DNA of 64,000 nt from assembly GCF_016862575.1 (NCBI RefSeq), contig NZ_BONF01000033.1:1-64000 (forward strand), given 5' to 3'. Both the position numbers and the translations under genes were made by a program. The stretch is from Catellatospora bangladeshensis (lineage in GTDB: Bacteria; Actinomycetota; Actinomycetes; Mycobacteriales; Micromonosporaceae). A model generated the notes under the pieces. The model had not been told where the DNA came from, did not search any database, and saw nothing but the letters and a program-made list of their open reading frames with translations. Positions 7,240-15,437 of this stretch are shown here, in pieces. Numbering within the stretch: position 1 is the stretch's first letter; each line of letters opens with the position of its first letter.

Positions 7240-8265
7240 ATGCCCAAGGCGCAAGCGCTCGAATACGAGGTCGGTAACCGTACCGTAAGACTCAGCAGCC
7301 CGGACAAGGTCTTCTTCCCGGAACGCGGCTACACGAAGCAGGACCTCTTCGAGTACTACCTGGCCGTGTCCGAGCCCATGCTGCGCTACATGCGGGACCG
7401 GCCGACGATGCTGCAGCGCTTCCCGGACGGCCTCGACGGGGAGATGTTCTTCCAGAAGCGGGTGCCCCAGCGCGGCGTGCCCGACTGGATCACCACCGCG
7501 GAGATCAAGTTCCCGAGCGGGCGCAAGGCCGACGAGCTGTGCCCGCAGGAGCCGGCGGCGCTGCTCTGGGCGGCGCAGATGAGCACGGTCGTGTTCCACC
7601 CGTGGCCGGTGCGCGCCCCCGCCACGGAGAACCCCGACGAGCTGCGCATCGACCTCGACCCGCAGCCCGGGACCGGCTTCGCGGACGCGGTGAAGGTGGC
7701 CGCGCTCGCCCGCGAGGTGCTCGCCGACGCCGGGCTGGTCGGCTACCCGAAGACCTCCGGCGGCCGGGGCATCCACATCTACGTGCGGATCAAGCCCGAC
7801 TGGCCCTTCGTCGAGGCCCGCCGCGCGGCCATCGCGTTCGCCCGCGAGCTGGAGCGGCGCGACCCGGTGGCGATCACGACGGCGTGGTGGAAGGAGGAGC
7901 GCGGCGAGCAGGTCTTCATCGACTACAACCAGATGGCCCGCGACCGCACCATCGCCGCGCCGTACTCGCTGCGCGCCAACCCGCGCGCCACGGTCAGCAC
8001 CCCGGTCACCTGGGAAGAGCTGGCGCAGGTCGAGCCGGACGACTTCGACCTGCGCACCGTGCCGCCGCGGCTGGCCGAGGTCGGGGACCTCTACGCCGGT
8101 ATGGACGACGTCGCGCACGACATCTCCACGCTGCTGGAGTGGTGGGAGCGGGACGAGCGCGACCACAAGCTCGGCGAGATGCCGTACCCGCCGGATTATC
8201 CGAAGATGCCCGGCGAGCCGATGCGGGTGCAGCCCAGCCGCGCCCGCACCGACCACGCCGAGTGA
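7240..8265 (+). CDS. LigD-type primase-polymerase domain protein (stand-alone), 341 aa
   Basis: The protein is a free-standing version of the polymerase domain of LigD, the archaeo-eukaryotic primase fold that fills gaps and adds ribonucleotides at double-strand breaks during non-homologous end joining. It shows the opening SSPDKVFFPERGYTKQDL, the metal-binding DELRIDLDPQPG, the nucleotide-contacting GYPKTSGGRGIHIYV and the third acidic residue in QVFIDYNQ. Ligase and phosphoesterase domains of full LigD are absent, but an ATP-dependent ligase gene lies 1.6 kb downstream on the other strand. No Ku gene is present in the window. Length is normal for actinobacterial stand-alone polymerase domains. 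Confidence 0.92.
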   Translation: MPKAQALEYEVGNRTVRLSSPDKVFFPERGYTKQDLFEYYLAVSEPMLRYMRDRPTMLQRFPDGLDGEMFFQKRVPQRGVPDWITTAEIKFPSGRKADELCPQEPAALLWAAQMSTVVFHPWPVRAPATENPDELRIDLDPQPGTGFADAVKVAALAREVLADAGLVGYPKTSGGRGIHIYVRIKPDWPFVEARRAAIAFARELERRDPVAITTAWWKEERGEQVFIDYNQMARDRTIAAPYSLRANPRATVSTPVTWEELAQVEPDDFDLRTVPPRLAEVGDLYAGMDDVAHDISTLLEWWERDERDHKLGEMPYPPDYPKMPGEPMRVQPSRARTDHAE

Positions 8266-8268
8266 CGC

Positions 8269-9810
8269 CTACTGGGGCGGGCACACCGTCCCGGCGGGCG
8301 GCACCTCCAGGTTGATCAGGAAGTTGTTGACGTACCGGTTGATGCAGCGCGTCTCCGGGTAGGCGGTGTGCCCCTCGCCGTCCCAGGTGAGCACCACGCC
8401 GACGCCGAGCATGTCGGCCAGCTTCTGGGTCTGCTCGTACGGCGTGGCCGGGTCGCCCTTGGTGCCCACCACCAGGATCGGCGGCGCGCCCTCGGCCTTG
8501 CCCGTCGGGTACGGCTCGGGCTCGGTGGGCCACACCGAGCAGGTGAGCATGCCCACCGCCAGCGGCGCGCCGAACAGCGGGTACTTCTGCCGCCACTCGG
8601 ACTGCAGCTTGCGGATCTCCGCGATCGTGGCCGGGTCGCCGTCGTCGGCGCAGTTCACCGCCGCGTTGGCGTCGAACAGGTTGGTGTACTCCCCGTTGGG
8701 GCCGCGGTCGGCGTACGAGTCGGCCAGCGCGAAGATCGCCTCCGCTTTGCCGTCCTGCAGGTCGGCCAGGGCCTGCCCCAGGTCCGGCCAGCGGGCCTGG
8801 GTGTAGAGCGAGGAGACCACGCCCCAGAAGATCCAGCCCGGGGTGGCCTTGCGGCCGTCGGGGTTGCCGACCGGGTTGGTCTCGGCGTCCTGCATCAGCT
8901 TCTCCACGACGGCGCGGGCGTTGCCGTCGATCGGGCACTGGCTCCTGTTCTGGGTGCACCAGGCGGTGAAGTTGTCGAACGCTCGCTCGAAGCCCATCGC
9001 CTGCTTCTCCGACGACTCGATCGAGGTCTGCGTCGGGTCGACCGCGCCGTCGAGCACCATGGCCCGGATGTTCTGCGGGTACAGCTGCGCGTACACCGCG
9101 CCGAGCAGGGTGCCGTACGAGTAGCCGAGGTAGTTCATCTTGCCCTCGCCCAGCGACTCGCGGATCGCCTCCATGTCCCGGGCGGCCTGCTTGGTGCCGA
9201 ACAGCCCCAGGCGCTCGCCGTACTTGGCCTTGCAGCCGTCGACCATGCGCCGGGTGAGCGCGTCGACCTCCTGGAACTCCGGCCAGGTGACCGGGTCGGG
9301 GTCGGACGCGAAGGTGGCGTCCAGATCGGCGTCGGTGTAGCAGTCGACCGGGGTGGACCGGCCCACGCCGCGCGGGTCGAAGCCGACGATGTCGAAGCGC
9401 CGGGTGATCTCGACGGGCAGGCCGCGGGTGAGGTATGCCGCCAGGTCGATGCCGGACGCGCCGGGCCCGCCCGGGTTGACCATGAGCGCGCCGATGCGGT
9501 CGCGCTGGTCGGTGGCGCGGGCGCGCATCACCTCGATGTCGATGGTCTGGCCGTTGTCGGGCTTGTTCCAGTCCGCCGGGACCTTCACCGTCTTGCACTC
9601 GAAGGTGAAGTCGGACGGCGCCTTGCCCAGCAGCGCGGCCGGGATCTCCGGGCAGAGCCGCCAGCCGGCTTCGGGGCTCGCCGCCGGGCGCGGGCTGCCG
9701 CCGAAGTTCGGCAGCGGCAGCACGCATCCGGTCGTGGTCATGGTTGCGGCCACCAGCGCGACGACGGCGCGGGCCACCCTGTTGTACCTGAGACGCACGA
9801 GCGTGTTCAC
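8269..9810 (-). CDS. Exported alpha/beta-hydrolase of the tripeptidyl aminopeptidase (TAP) family
   Basis: A 513-aa serine peptidase-like hydrolase. A hydrophobic N-terminal segment (ARAVVALVAATM) ends in TTTGC at residue 29, a weak lipobox, so the protein is secreted or surface-anchored. The catalytic triad is visible as the nucleophile elbow GYSYG, the acid in VVGTKGDPATPYE and the histidine in WDGEGHTAYPET. The oxyanion region is VNPGGPGASG. The C-terminal half is the TAP-like domain. Relatives remove tripeptides from extracellular peptides in Streptomyces. The annotated start is GTG next to a GGGGGGA; a GTG four codons later has a more usual spacing of 12 nt. Its stop lies 3 nt from the convergent polymerase gene. 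Confidence 0.9.
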   Translation of the reverse strand: MNTLVRLRYNRVARAVVALVAATMTTTGCVLPLPNFGGSPRPAASPEAGWRLCPEIPAALLGKAPSDFTFECKTVKVPADWNKPDNGQTIDIEVMRARATDQRDRIGALMVNPGGPGASGIDLAAYLTRGLPVEITRRFDIVGFDPRGVGRSTPVDCYTDADLDATFASDPDPVTWPEFQEVDALTRRMVDGCKAKYGERLGLFGTKQAARDMEAIRESLGEGKMNYLGYSYGTLLGAVYAQLYPQNIRAMVLDGAVDPTQTSIESSEKQAMGFERAFDNFTAWCTQNRSQCPIDGNARAVVEKLMQDAETNPVGNPDGRKATPGWIFWGVVSSLYTQARWPDLGQALADLQDGKAEAIFALADSYADRGPNGEYTNLFDANAAVNCADDGDPATIAEIRKLQSEWRQKYPLFGAPLAVGMLTCSVWPTEPEPYPTGKAEGAPPILVVGTKGDPATPYEQTQKLADMLGVGVVLTWDGEGHTAYPETRCINRYVNNFLINLEVPPAGTVCPPQ

Positions 9811-9837
9811 TCCCCCCGGAGACGGATCCGCCCGAGC

Positions 9838-10902
9838 CTACGGGGTACCCAGTACCTCGTCGACGTTGAGGCTGATAGGACGGTCGAGTTGGTCGTAGGT
9901 GCAGGACCGGGGGTCGCGGTCCGGCCGCCAGCGCTTGAACTGGGCGGTGTGGCGGAAGCGGTCGCCCTCCATGGCGTCGTAGGCGACCTCGACCACCAGC
10001 TCGGGGCGTAGCGGTTCGAAGGCAAGGTCCTTACCCCCTGTCCAGCGGCTGGGCGCACCGGGAACGCGCTGACCGTCCGAAGCCGACGCCCACGGGTGCC
10101 CGGTGGGGTTGCGGTACGGCTCCAGCTCGGTGAGCAGCTCGGCCCGCCGCGCGGCGGTGAACGACGCGCTGACCCCCACGTGGTGCAGCATGCCCTGGTC
10201 GTCGTAGAGGCCGAGCAGCAGCGAGCCGACCACCGGCCCGGACGTGTGGTACCGGAAGCCGGCCACCACCGCGTCCGCCGTGCGCGAATGCTTGATCTTG
10301 TGCATGAGCCGCTTGTTGGGGGCGTACGGGATGTCGGCGGGCTTGGCGATCAGCCCGTCCAGCCCCGCGCCCTCGAACGCGGTGAACCACTCGCGTGCCG
10401 TGTCCGGGTCGGTGGTCACCGGGGTCAGGTGCACCGGCGGCTCCACGTGCGCGAGCGCCTGGGTGAGCAGGGCGCGGCGCTGGGCGTAGGGCTGGTCCAT
10501 CAGCGAGCGGTCGTCCAGCGCCAGCAGGTCGAACGCGATGATGTCGGCGGGGATCTCGGCGGACAGCTTGCTCACCCGGCTCGCGGCCGGGTGGATGCGC
10601 TGGCTGAGCAGGTCGAAGTCGAGGCGGGGGATGCTGCCCTCGTCGCGCCGGATGATGACCAGCTCGCAGTCGATCACGGAGCGCGGGGGCAGCTGCTTGA
10701 GGGCCTGGTTGACGACCTCGGGGAAGTAGCGGGTCAGCGTCTTGCCGCCGCGGCTGGCCAGCTCCACCTCGTCGCCGTCGCGGAAGATGATGCAGCGGTA
10801 TCCGTCCCACTTGGGCTCGTACGTCATACCCGGCTCGGTGGGCAGCTTCGACACCGGCTTGGCCAGCATCGGCTCCACTGGGGGGTTAACCGGCAGATCC
10901 AT
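9838..10902 (-). CDS. ATP-dependent DNA ligase (LigC type), 354 aa
   Basis: Ligase motif I is EPKWDGYR with the lysine nucleophile at residue 31. Further nucleotidyltransferase motifs follow: ASRGGK, VIDCELVI, AFDLLALD, GLDGLIAK and KIKHSRTADAVVAG. The OB-fold domain ends with the PELVVEVAYDAMEGDRFRHT segment. The protein lacks polymerase and nuclease domains, like LigC ligases of mycobacteria and streptomycetes that act as back-up in end joining or base-excision repair. The ATG at 10902 gives the usual start; a TTG four codons upstream is the only alternative. Its partner for end joining could be the polymerase-domain protein at 7240-8265 (inference). Confidence 0.92.
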   Translation of the reverse strand: MDLPVNPPVEPMLAKPVSKLPTEPGMTYEPKWDGYRCIIFRDGDEVELASRGGKTLTRYFPEVVNQALKQLPPRSVIDCELVIIRRDEGSIPRLDFDLLSQRIHPAASRVSKLSAEIPADIIAFDLLALDDRSLMDQPYAQRRALLTQALAHVEPPVHLTPVTTDPDTAREWFTAFEGAGLDGLIAKPADIPYAPNKRLMHKIKHSRTADAVVAGFRYHTSGPVVGSLLLGLYDDQGMLHHVGVSASFTAARRAELLTELEPYRNPTGHPWASASDGQRVPGAPSRWTGGKDLAFEPLRPELVVEVAYDAMEGDRFRHTAQFKRWRPDRDPRSCTYDQLDRPISLNVDEVLGTP

Positions 10903-10949
10903 GCCACCAGTCAACCAGCAAACCCCCCATCCCGCGCCGAACCTCCCCG

Positions 10950-11010
10950 TTGATCATGAACATATGTCACGGTTCGGCGGCGTGTCGTGGCCACGACCTC
11001 CTGATCGACA
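10950..11010 (+). repeat. 61-bp repeat family B, copy 1 (forward)
   Basis: Begins GTTGATCATGAACATATGTC and ends CTCCTGATCGAC, with GGCGGCGTGTCG in the middle. The ends form a short imperfect terminal inverted repeat around GATC. It is inverted relative to copy 2 and lies just beyond the 3' end of the SDR gene. Confidence 0.85.
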
Positions 11011-11022
11011 GGCCGGCGGCTG

Positions 11023-11748
11023 TCACGCCGGGCTGCCGAGGCTCGCCTGCTCCTGCTCGAAGCGGAACTCGCGGATGAAGCAGTCCCGGGGCTGACCGAC
11101 CGCGAACAGCACGCAGTCCGCCACCGAGCGGGCCGTGAGCATCGCCTGCGCGGTACGCGGCCCGTCCTGCACGAAGTCCGGCGGGAACAGCGAGATCACC
11201 CGGATGCCCTCGGGGCGCAGCCGGTGCGACAGGATCCCGGCGAGCCCGGCCTGCGCGTGCTTGGCGGCGTAGAAGGCGGGATGGGCGGTCGAGCGGTGGT
11301 GTCCCGGCTCGCCGCAGCCGGAGATCAGGTTGACGATGTCCGGTCGCGCCGACGCGCGCAGCAGCGGCAGCAGGTGCTTGACCAGCAGGGTGGTCCCCGT
11401 CGCCGCCCCGCCGATCAGGTCGGCGACCGTCTCGTCCGAGGCGTCGGCCAGGTCCGGGCCGTTCGCGTACGCCGCCGCGTTGTTGACCAGCACATCCAGG
11501 TGCCCGGTGCGCGCGGCGACGGCGGCGGCGAAATCGCGTACCGCGCCCGGATCGGCCAGGTCGCAGGCGAACGGCTCGGCCGTACCGCGCCCGTCCTCGT
11601 TGATCAGATCGGCGGTGGCACGTGCCGCCGCGATGTCCCGCGCCGACAGGTAGACCCGCGCACCCCTGGCGGCGAACTCGGCCGCGAGCAGCCGCCCGGT
11701 GTCCCGCCCCGCCCCCGTGACCACCACTCGCAGTCCCTCGAACTCCAT
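11023..11748 (-). CDS. Short-chain dehydrogenase/reductase family protein with a shifted catalytic tyrosine
   Basis: A 241-aa Rossmann protein. The cofactor loop TGAGRDTGR, the acidic CDLADPG segment and LVNNAAAY are those of classical SDR enzymes using NAD(P)H. The active-site region reads HPAFYAAKHAQAG: counting back from the lysine, the position normally held by tyrosine (YxxxK) is phenylalanine and the tyrosine is one residue later. LISGCG probably carries the catalytic serine. Either the helix register differs or activity is reduced. The substrate is unknown. The gene is bracketed by inverted copies of a 61-bp repeat. Confidence 0.85.
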   Translation of the reverse strand: MEFEGLRVVVTGAGRDTGRLLAAEFAARGARVYLSARDIAAARATADLINEDGRGTAEPFACDLADPGAVRDFAAAVAARTGHLDVLVNNAAAYANGPDLADASDETVADLIGGAATGTTLLVKHLLPLLRASARPDIVNLISGCGEPGHHRSTAHPAFYAAKHAQAGLAGILSHRLRPEGIRVISLFPPDFVQDGPRTAQAMLTARSVADCVLFAVGQPRDCFIREFRFEQEQASLGSPA

Positions 11749-11803
11749 GCCGCCGATCCCAGCACCTCAACCGCGCTGGAGGTCAACCCGCCCCAGGCGG
11801 CCT

Positions 11804-11864
11804 GTCGATCAGGAGGCTGTGCCCACGACACGCCGTCGACCCGTGCCATAAGTTCATGATCAAC
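11804..11864 (-). repeat. 61-bp repeat family B, copy 2 (reverse)
   Basis: Reverse complement of the family unit, reading GTTGATCATGAACTTATGGC inward from 11864 and ending CTGATCGAC at 11804. It matches copies 1 and 3 over essentially the full unit and lies between the SDR start and the pectate lyase promoter. Confidence 0.88.
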
Positions 11865-11918
11865 CCAGAAGGGCCCGGGGGCTGCAACAAACCTGCACAT
11901 GGCATGCCTTGTGGGAGG

Positions 11919-11932
11919 GGAAAGCGCTTTCC
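11919..11932. promoter_or_regulatory. LacI-type operator upstream of the pectate lyases
   Basis: Perfect 14-bp palindrome GGAAAGCGCTTTCC, 62 nt before the first pectate lyase start. This is the shape of operators bound by LacI-family sugar repressors. No LacI gene is adjacent; the regulators at 39961 and 54844 are the only ones in the window, and sites near the latter are similar (GAAAGCGGTTTC). Confidence 0.6.
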
Positions 11933-11993
11933 TATGCTGCGTGGACGAGTTGAGTTACATCGATGTTTCGATGTCGCGGCGAGAGGAAGGCGC

Positions 11994-13628
11994 ATGAAGG
12001 TACGTACCAGGATCGCCACCGCCGCGGTGGCGGCCATGACGGCGGCGGTGGTGCTCTACGCGGGCACGGCCAGCGCGGCCACGATGTTCAGTGACGACTT
12101 CAACGACGGCAACTCCACCGGGTGGACCACGTCCGGCGGGACCTGGACGGTGAGCGCGGACGGCACGCCGGTGCTGCGGCAGTCCGGGACGAGCTCCGAC
12201 GCGCGGGCCCGCGCGGGCGCCACCTCCTGGTCGAACTACACGGTGTCCGTGCGCGTGAAGCTGACCGCGGTCAACGGGACCAACCGGTTCGCGGCGGTGC
12301 TGGCCCGTGCCCAGTCCAACACCAGCTACTACTACCTGGCGCTGCGCACCAACAACACGGTCGAGCTGAAGAAGCTGGTCGGCGGGTCGTCGACGACGCT
12401 CGCCAGCGCGGCGGTCACGGTGACCACGGGCACCTGGTACACGCTCAGCCTCAAGGTCAGTGGCAGCGGCCTGGAGGGCAGGGTCAACGGCGGCAGCACG
12501 GTGACCGCGACCGACAGCCAGTTCGCCACCGGGCAGGTCGGCGTGGCGACCTACAACGCCGCCGCCAACTTCGACGACGTGCTGGTCGTCGACGCGGCGG
12601 GGCCGTCGCCCAGCCCGAGTGCGAGCGGAAGCCCGAGCCCGAGCAGCCCGCCGAGCCCGAGCGCGAGTCCCAGCCCGAGCGGGCCGCCGCCGAACCCGCC
12701 GGGGCCGGGGCAGCCGGACGGGTTCGCCACGGTCGCCGGGTACGGCCAGGCCACCACCACGGGCGGCGCGGGCGGCCCCACGGTCACCGTGGACACCACC
12801 GAGGAGTTCCTCGACTACATCGCGCGCACCGGGCCGTACACGATCCAGGTGTCGGGCACGATCACGCTGCCCACCGGCACCACCGACGGCATGCACAGCG
12901 TGGCCTCGGACAAGACGATCGTGGGCCTCGGCTCCACCGCGCGCCTGGTGGGCGGGGGCCTCAACATCGGCCTGCCGATCAGCGACGCGGTCACCTCGCC
13001 GCCGGCGAACGCCGTACACAACATCATCATCCGGAACCTGTCGATCAGCGGCGCGAGCGACGACCTGATCAACGTGCAGATGTTCTCGCACCACATCTGG
13101 ATCGACCACAACGACCTGTCCGACGGCGGCGACGGCGCGCTCGACATCAAACGCGGCTCCGACCTGCTCACGGTGTCCTGGAACAGGTTCCACGACCACG
13201 ACAAGACGACCCTGGTCGGCCACGACGACGCCAACGGCGCGCAGGACACCGGCCGGCTGCGGGTGACCTACCACCACAACTTCTTCGACCGCTCCGACCA
13301 GCGCAACCCGCGGGTGCGCTTCTCGCCGCTGGTGCACGTCTACAACAACTACTACTTCGACAACAGCTACGGCATCGCGTCGACCAACGAGTCCGGCCTG
13401 TTCGTGGAGGGCAACTACTTCTACAGCGTGAACAACCCGGGCCGGGTCGAGTTCAGCGGGCCGCTGGGCCGCATGGTCGAGCGCAACAACATCCTCGTCG
13501 AGTGCAACCACCCCATCGAGGTGCGCGGCACCGTCACCGACCCGGCGACCTACTACGCCTACACCGTGGACCCGCCGGCCTCCGTCCCGGCCATCGTGCC
13601 CGCCGGTGCGGGCGTCGGAAAGATCTGA
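11994..13628 (+). CDS. Secreted pectate lyase (PL1) with N-terminal lectin-like domain
   Basis: A 544-aa secreted enzyme cleaving polygalacturonate by beta-elimination. A signal peptide (residues 1-31, ending GTASA) is followed by a beta-sandwich of about 170 residues starting TMFSDDFNDGNSTGWTTSGG, similar to concanavalin/LamG-like binding modules. A Ser-Pro linker of about 35 residues comes next. The parallel beta-helix of polysaccharide lyase family 1 starts at FATVAGYGQ and carries HHIWIDHNDLSDG (the vWiDH motif) and QRNPRVRFS (the RxPxxR catalytic arginine motif). The start has a GAGAGGAAGG ribosome site. The next gene, 11 nt downstream, is a paralogue with the same architecture, so the two form an operon, probably controlled by the palindrome at 11919. 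Confidence 0.93.
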   Translation: MKVRTRIATAAVAAMTAAVVLYAGTASAATMFSDDFNDGNSTGWTTSGGTWTVSADGTPVLRQSGTSSDARARAGATSWSNYTVSVRVKLTAVNGTNRFAAVLARAQSNTSYYYLALRTNNTVELKKLVGGSSTTLASAAVTVTTGTWYTLSLKVSGSGLEGRVNGGSTVTATDSQFATGQVGVATYNAAANFDDVLVVDAAGPSPSPSASGSPSPSSPPSPSASPSPSGPPPNPPGPGQPDGFATVAGYGQATTTGGAGGPTVTVDTTEEFLDYIARTGPYTIQVSGTITLPTGTTDGMHSVASDKTIVGLGSTARLVGGGLNIGLPISDAVTSPPANAVHNIIIRNLSISGASDDLINVQMFSHHIWIDHNDLSDGGDGALDIKRGSDLLTVSWNRFHDHDKTTLVGHDDANGAQDTGRLRVTYHHNFFDRSDQRNPRVRFSPLVHVYNNYYFDNSYGIASTNESGLFVEGNYFYSVNNPGRVEFSGPLGRMVERNNILVECNHPIEVRGTVTDPATYYAYTVDPPASVPAIVPAGAGVGKI

Positions 13629-13639
13629 GGGGGTACGCC

Positions 13640-15277
13640 ATGAGAACCGCACGCAGAGCATGGGCCGCCGCGGCGGTGCTGGCCGCGACGGTCGCGGTGA
13701 GCGCGTTCGCGGTCGGCCGGGCCGACGCCGCGACGCTGTTCAGTGACGACTTCGCCGACGGGAACGCGTCCGGCTGGTCCACCTCGGGCGGCAGCTGGTC
13801 GGTGTCGGCGCAGGCCTACCGCCAGACCGGCACCGGTGCCGACGCGAAGGCGCAGGCGGGCAGCACGAGCTGGACGGACTACACGGTCCAGGCCCGGGTG
13901 CAGCCGGTCGCCTTCGGCAACAGCACCCGCGCGGCCGGGATCGCCGCCCGCGCGCAGAGCATGACCAGCTTCTACGCGTTCGTGCTGACCGGCGGCGGCA
14001 CGGCGCAGCTGCGCCGGATCTCCGGCGGGGGAGTGACGGTGCTGGCCAGCGCGCCGGTGCCGGTGAGCACGGGCACCTGGTACACGCTCGCGCTGACCGT
14101 GGCCGGGTCGCAGCTGTCCGGTTCGGTCGACGGGGTCGCGCTGGTCAGCGCCGGTGACGGGAACCTCGCCGCGGGGCGGGCCGGGCTCGTCGCCGCGTAC
14201 ACCAGCGCGATCTTCGACGACGTGCGGGTGGACAGCGGCCCGGGGACGCCGCCGAGTCCGAGCCCGTCACCGTCGGCGAGCGCGTCGCCGTCCCCGCGGC
14301 CCAGCCCGAGCGTGTCGCCGAGCCCGAGCGCCTCCCCGAGCGCCTCGCCGTCGCGGCCGCCGAGCCCGTCGCCGAGCACCAGCCCAGGCCCGGTGCCGCC
14401 GAACCAGGCCGACGGCTTCGCGAGCGTGAACGCGCTCGGCCAGAACGGCACCTACGGCGGGGTGGGCGGACCGACCGTGGTCGTCGACACCACGGAGGAG
14501 CTGCTCGCGGCCATCGACACCATCGGCCCGATGATCATCCAGGTGCAGGGCACGATCACCATCGACAGCAAGCGCGGGGTCCGCCCGAACAAGACGATCA
14601 TCGGGCTGGGCTCGACCGCGACCATCAACGGCGGCGGGTTCGACTTCTACCGCTCGTACAACGTCATCGTGCGGAACCTGACCTTCACCAACGCCGAGGA
14701 CGACGCGGTCAACGTGGGCCAGAACTCGCACCACGTCTGGATCGACCACAACCGCTTCGTGGCCCCCGTGGACGGCTCCATCGACATCGTGCGCGGCGCC
14801 GAGTACGTCACCGTGTCCTGGAACCACTTCGACCACACCGACAAGTCGATGCTGATCGGCCACTCCGACGGCAGCGGCAGCGAGGACATCGGCCACCTGA
14901 AGGTGACCATCCATCACAACTTCTTCGACCACAGCCGCCAGCGCCACCCGCGCGTGCGCTGGGGCGACCCCGTGCACGTCTACAACAACTACTTCCTCGG
15001 CAACGAGCTCTACGGCGTCGCCTCCACCCAGAACGGCGGCGTGCTGCTGGAGGGCAACTACTTCGAGAACGTGCCGTACCCGTGCTTCTCGGCGAGCGGC
15101 TACGCCGACAGCGGCCCCGGCCGCCTCGTCCAGCGCAACAACGTCTTCGTCGCCTCCGGCCCGTGCGAAACCGCCGGCACGGTCGCCGACCCCGGCACCT
15201 CCTACGCCTACACCGTGGCCGCCCCGGGCACCGTGCCCGCGACGGTCACCTCCGGCGCCGGCCCAGGCCGGCTCTAG
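13640..15277 (+). CDS. Second secreted pectate lyase (PL1) with N-terminal lectin-like domain
   Basis: A 545-aa paralogue of the upstream gene with the same order: signal peptide (ending GRADA), beta-sandwich starting TLFSDDFADGNASGWSTSGG, a longer Ser-Pro linker of about 50 residues, and a PL1 beta-helix starting FASVNALGQ. The signature HHVWIDHNRFV and the catalytic RHPRVRWGD are intact. The lyase domains differ enough (for example a shorter KRGVRPNKTIIG entry) that substrate methylation or chain-length preference may differ. GAGGGGG precedes the ATG by 6 nt. Tandem duplication followed by divergence is the simplest origin. Confidence 0.93.
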   Translation: MRTARRAWAAAAVLAATVAVSAFAVGRADAATLFSDDFADGNASGWSTSGGSWSVSAQAYRQTGTGADAKAQAGSTSWTDYTVQARVQPVAFGNSTRAAGIAARAQSMTSFYAFVLTGGGTAQLRRISGGGVTVLASAPVPVSTGTWYTLALTVAGSQLSGSVDGVALVSAGDGNLAAGRAGLVAAYTSAIFDDVRVDSGPGTPPSPSPSPSASASPSPRPSPSVSPSPSASPSASPSRPPSPSPSTSPGPVPPNQADGFASVNALGQNGTYGGVGGPTVVVDTTEELLAAIDTIGPMIIQVQGTITIDSKRGVRPNKTIIGLGSTATINGGGFDFYRSYNVIVRNLTFTNAEDDAVNVGQNSHHVWIDHNRFVAPVDGSIDIVRGAEYVTVSWNHFDHTDKSMLIGHSDGSGSEDIGHLKVTIHHNFFDHSRQRHPRVRWGDPVHVYNNYFLGNELYGVASTQNGGVLLEGNYFENVPYPCFSASGYADSGPGRLVQRNNVFVASGPCETAGTVADPGTSYAYTVAAPGTVPATVTSGAGPGRL

Positions 15278-15340
15278 CGGTGGCGGTGGGGCGGCGGCCT
15301 CTCGGACCGCCACCCCACCGGCCGGAGCCCCTTGCCCGGG

Positions 15341-15401
15341 TTGATCATGAACTTATGGCACGGGTCGGCGGCGTGTCGTCGCCCTAACCTCATGATCGAC
15401 C
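15341..15401 (+). repeat. 61-bp repeat family B, copy 3 (forward)
   Basis: Reads TTGATCATGAACTTATGGCA, then the GGCGGCGTGTCG core, and ends TCATGATCGACC. The ends are an 11-bp imperfect inverted repeat (GTYGATCATGA). It follows the pectate lyase operon by 63 nt. Confidence 0.88.
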
Positions 15402-15437
15402 AGCGTGGTTCGGGGTGAGCGGCGTAGGTTCGAGCAG

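Noticed and set aside
12600-12712. Short direct repeats that look CRISPR- or satellite-like (also 14245-14400 and 18340-18470)
   Set aside because: They encode Ser-Pro/Ala linkers between secreted-enzyme domains; no spacers of constant size.
12122-13639. Plus-strand upstream part of a very long frame over the first pectate lyase
   Set aside because: It only becomes sensible protein at 13640, where the second pectate lyase begins with its own ribosome site; the earlier part is out of frame with the real first lyase.
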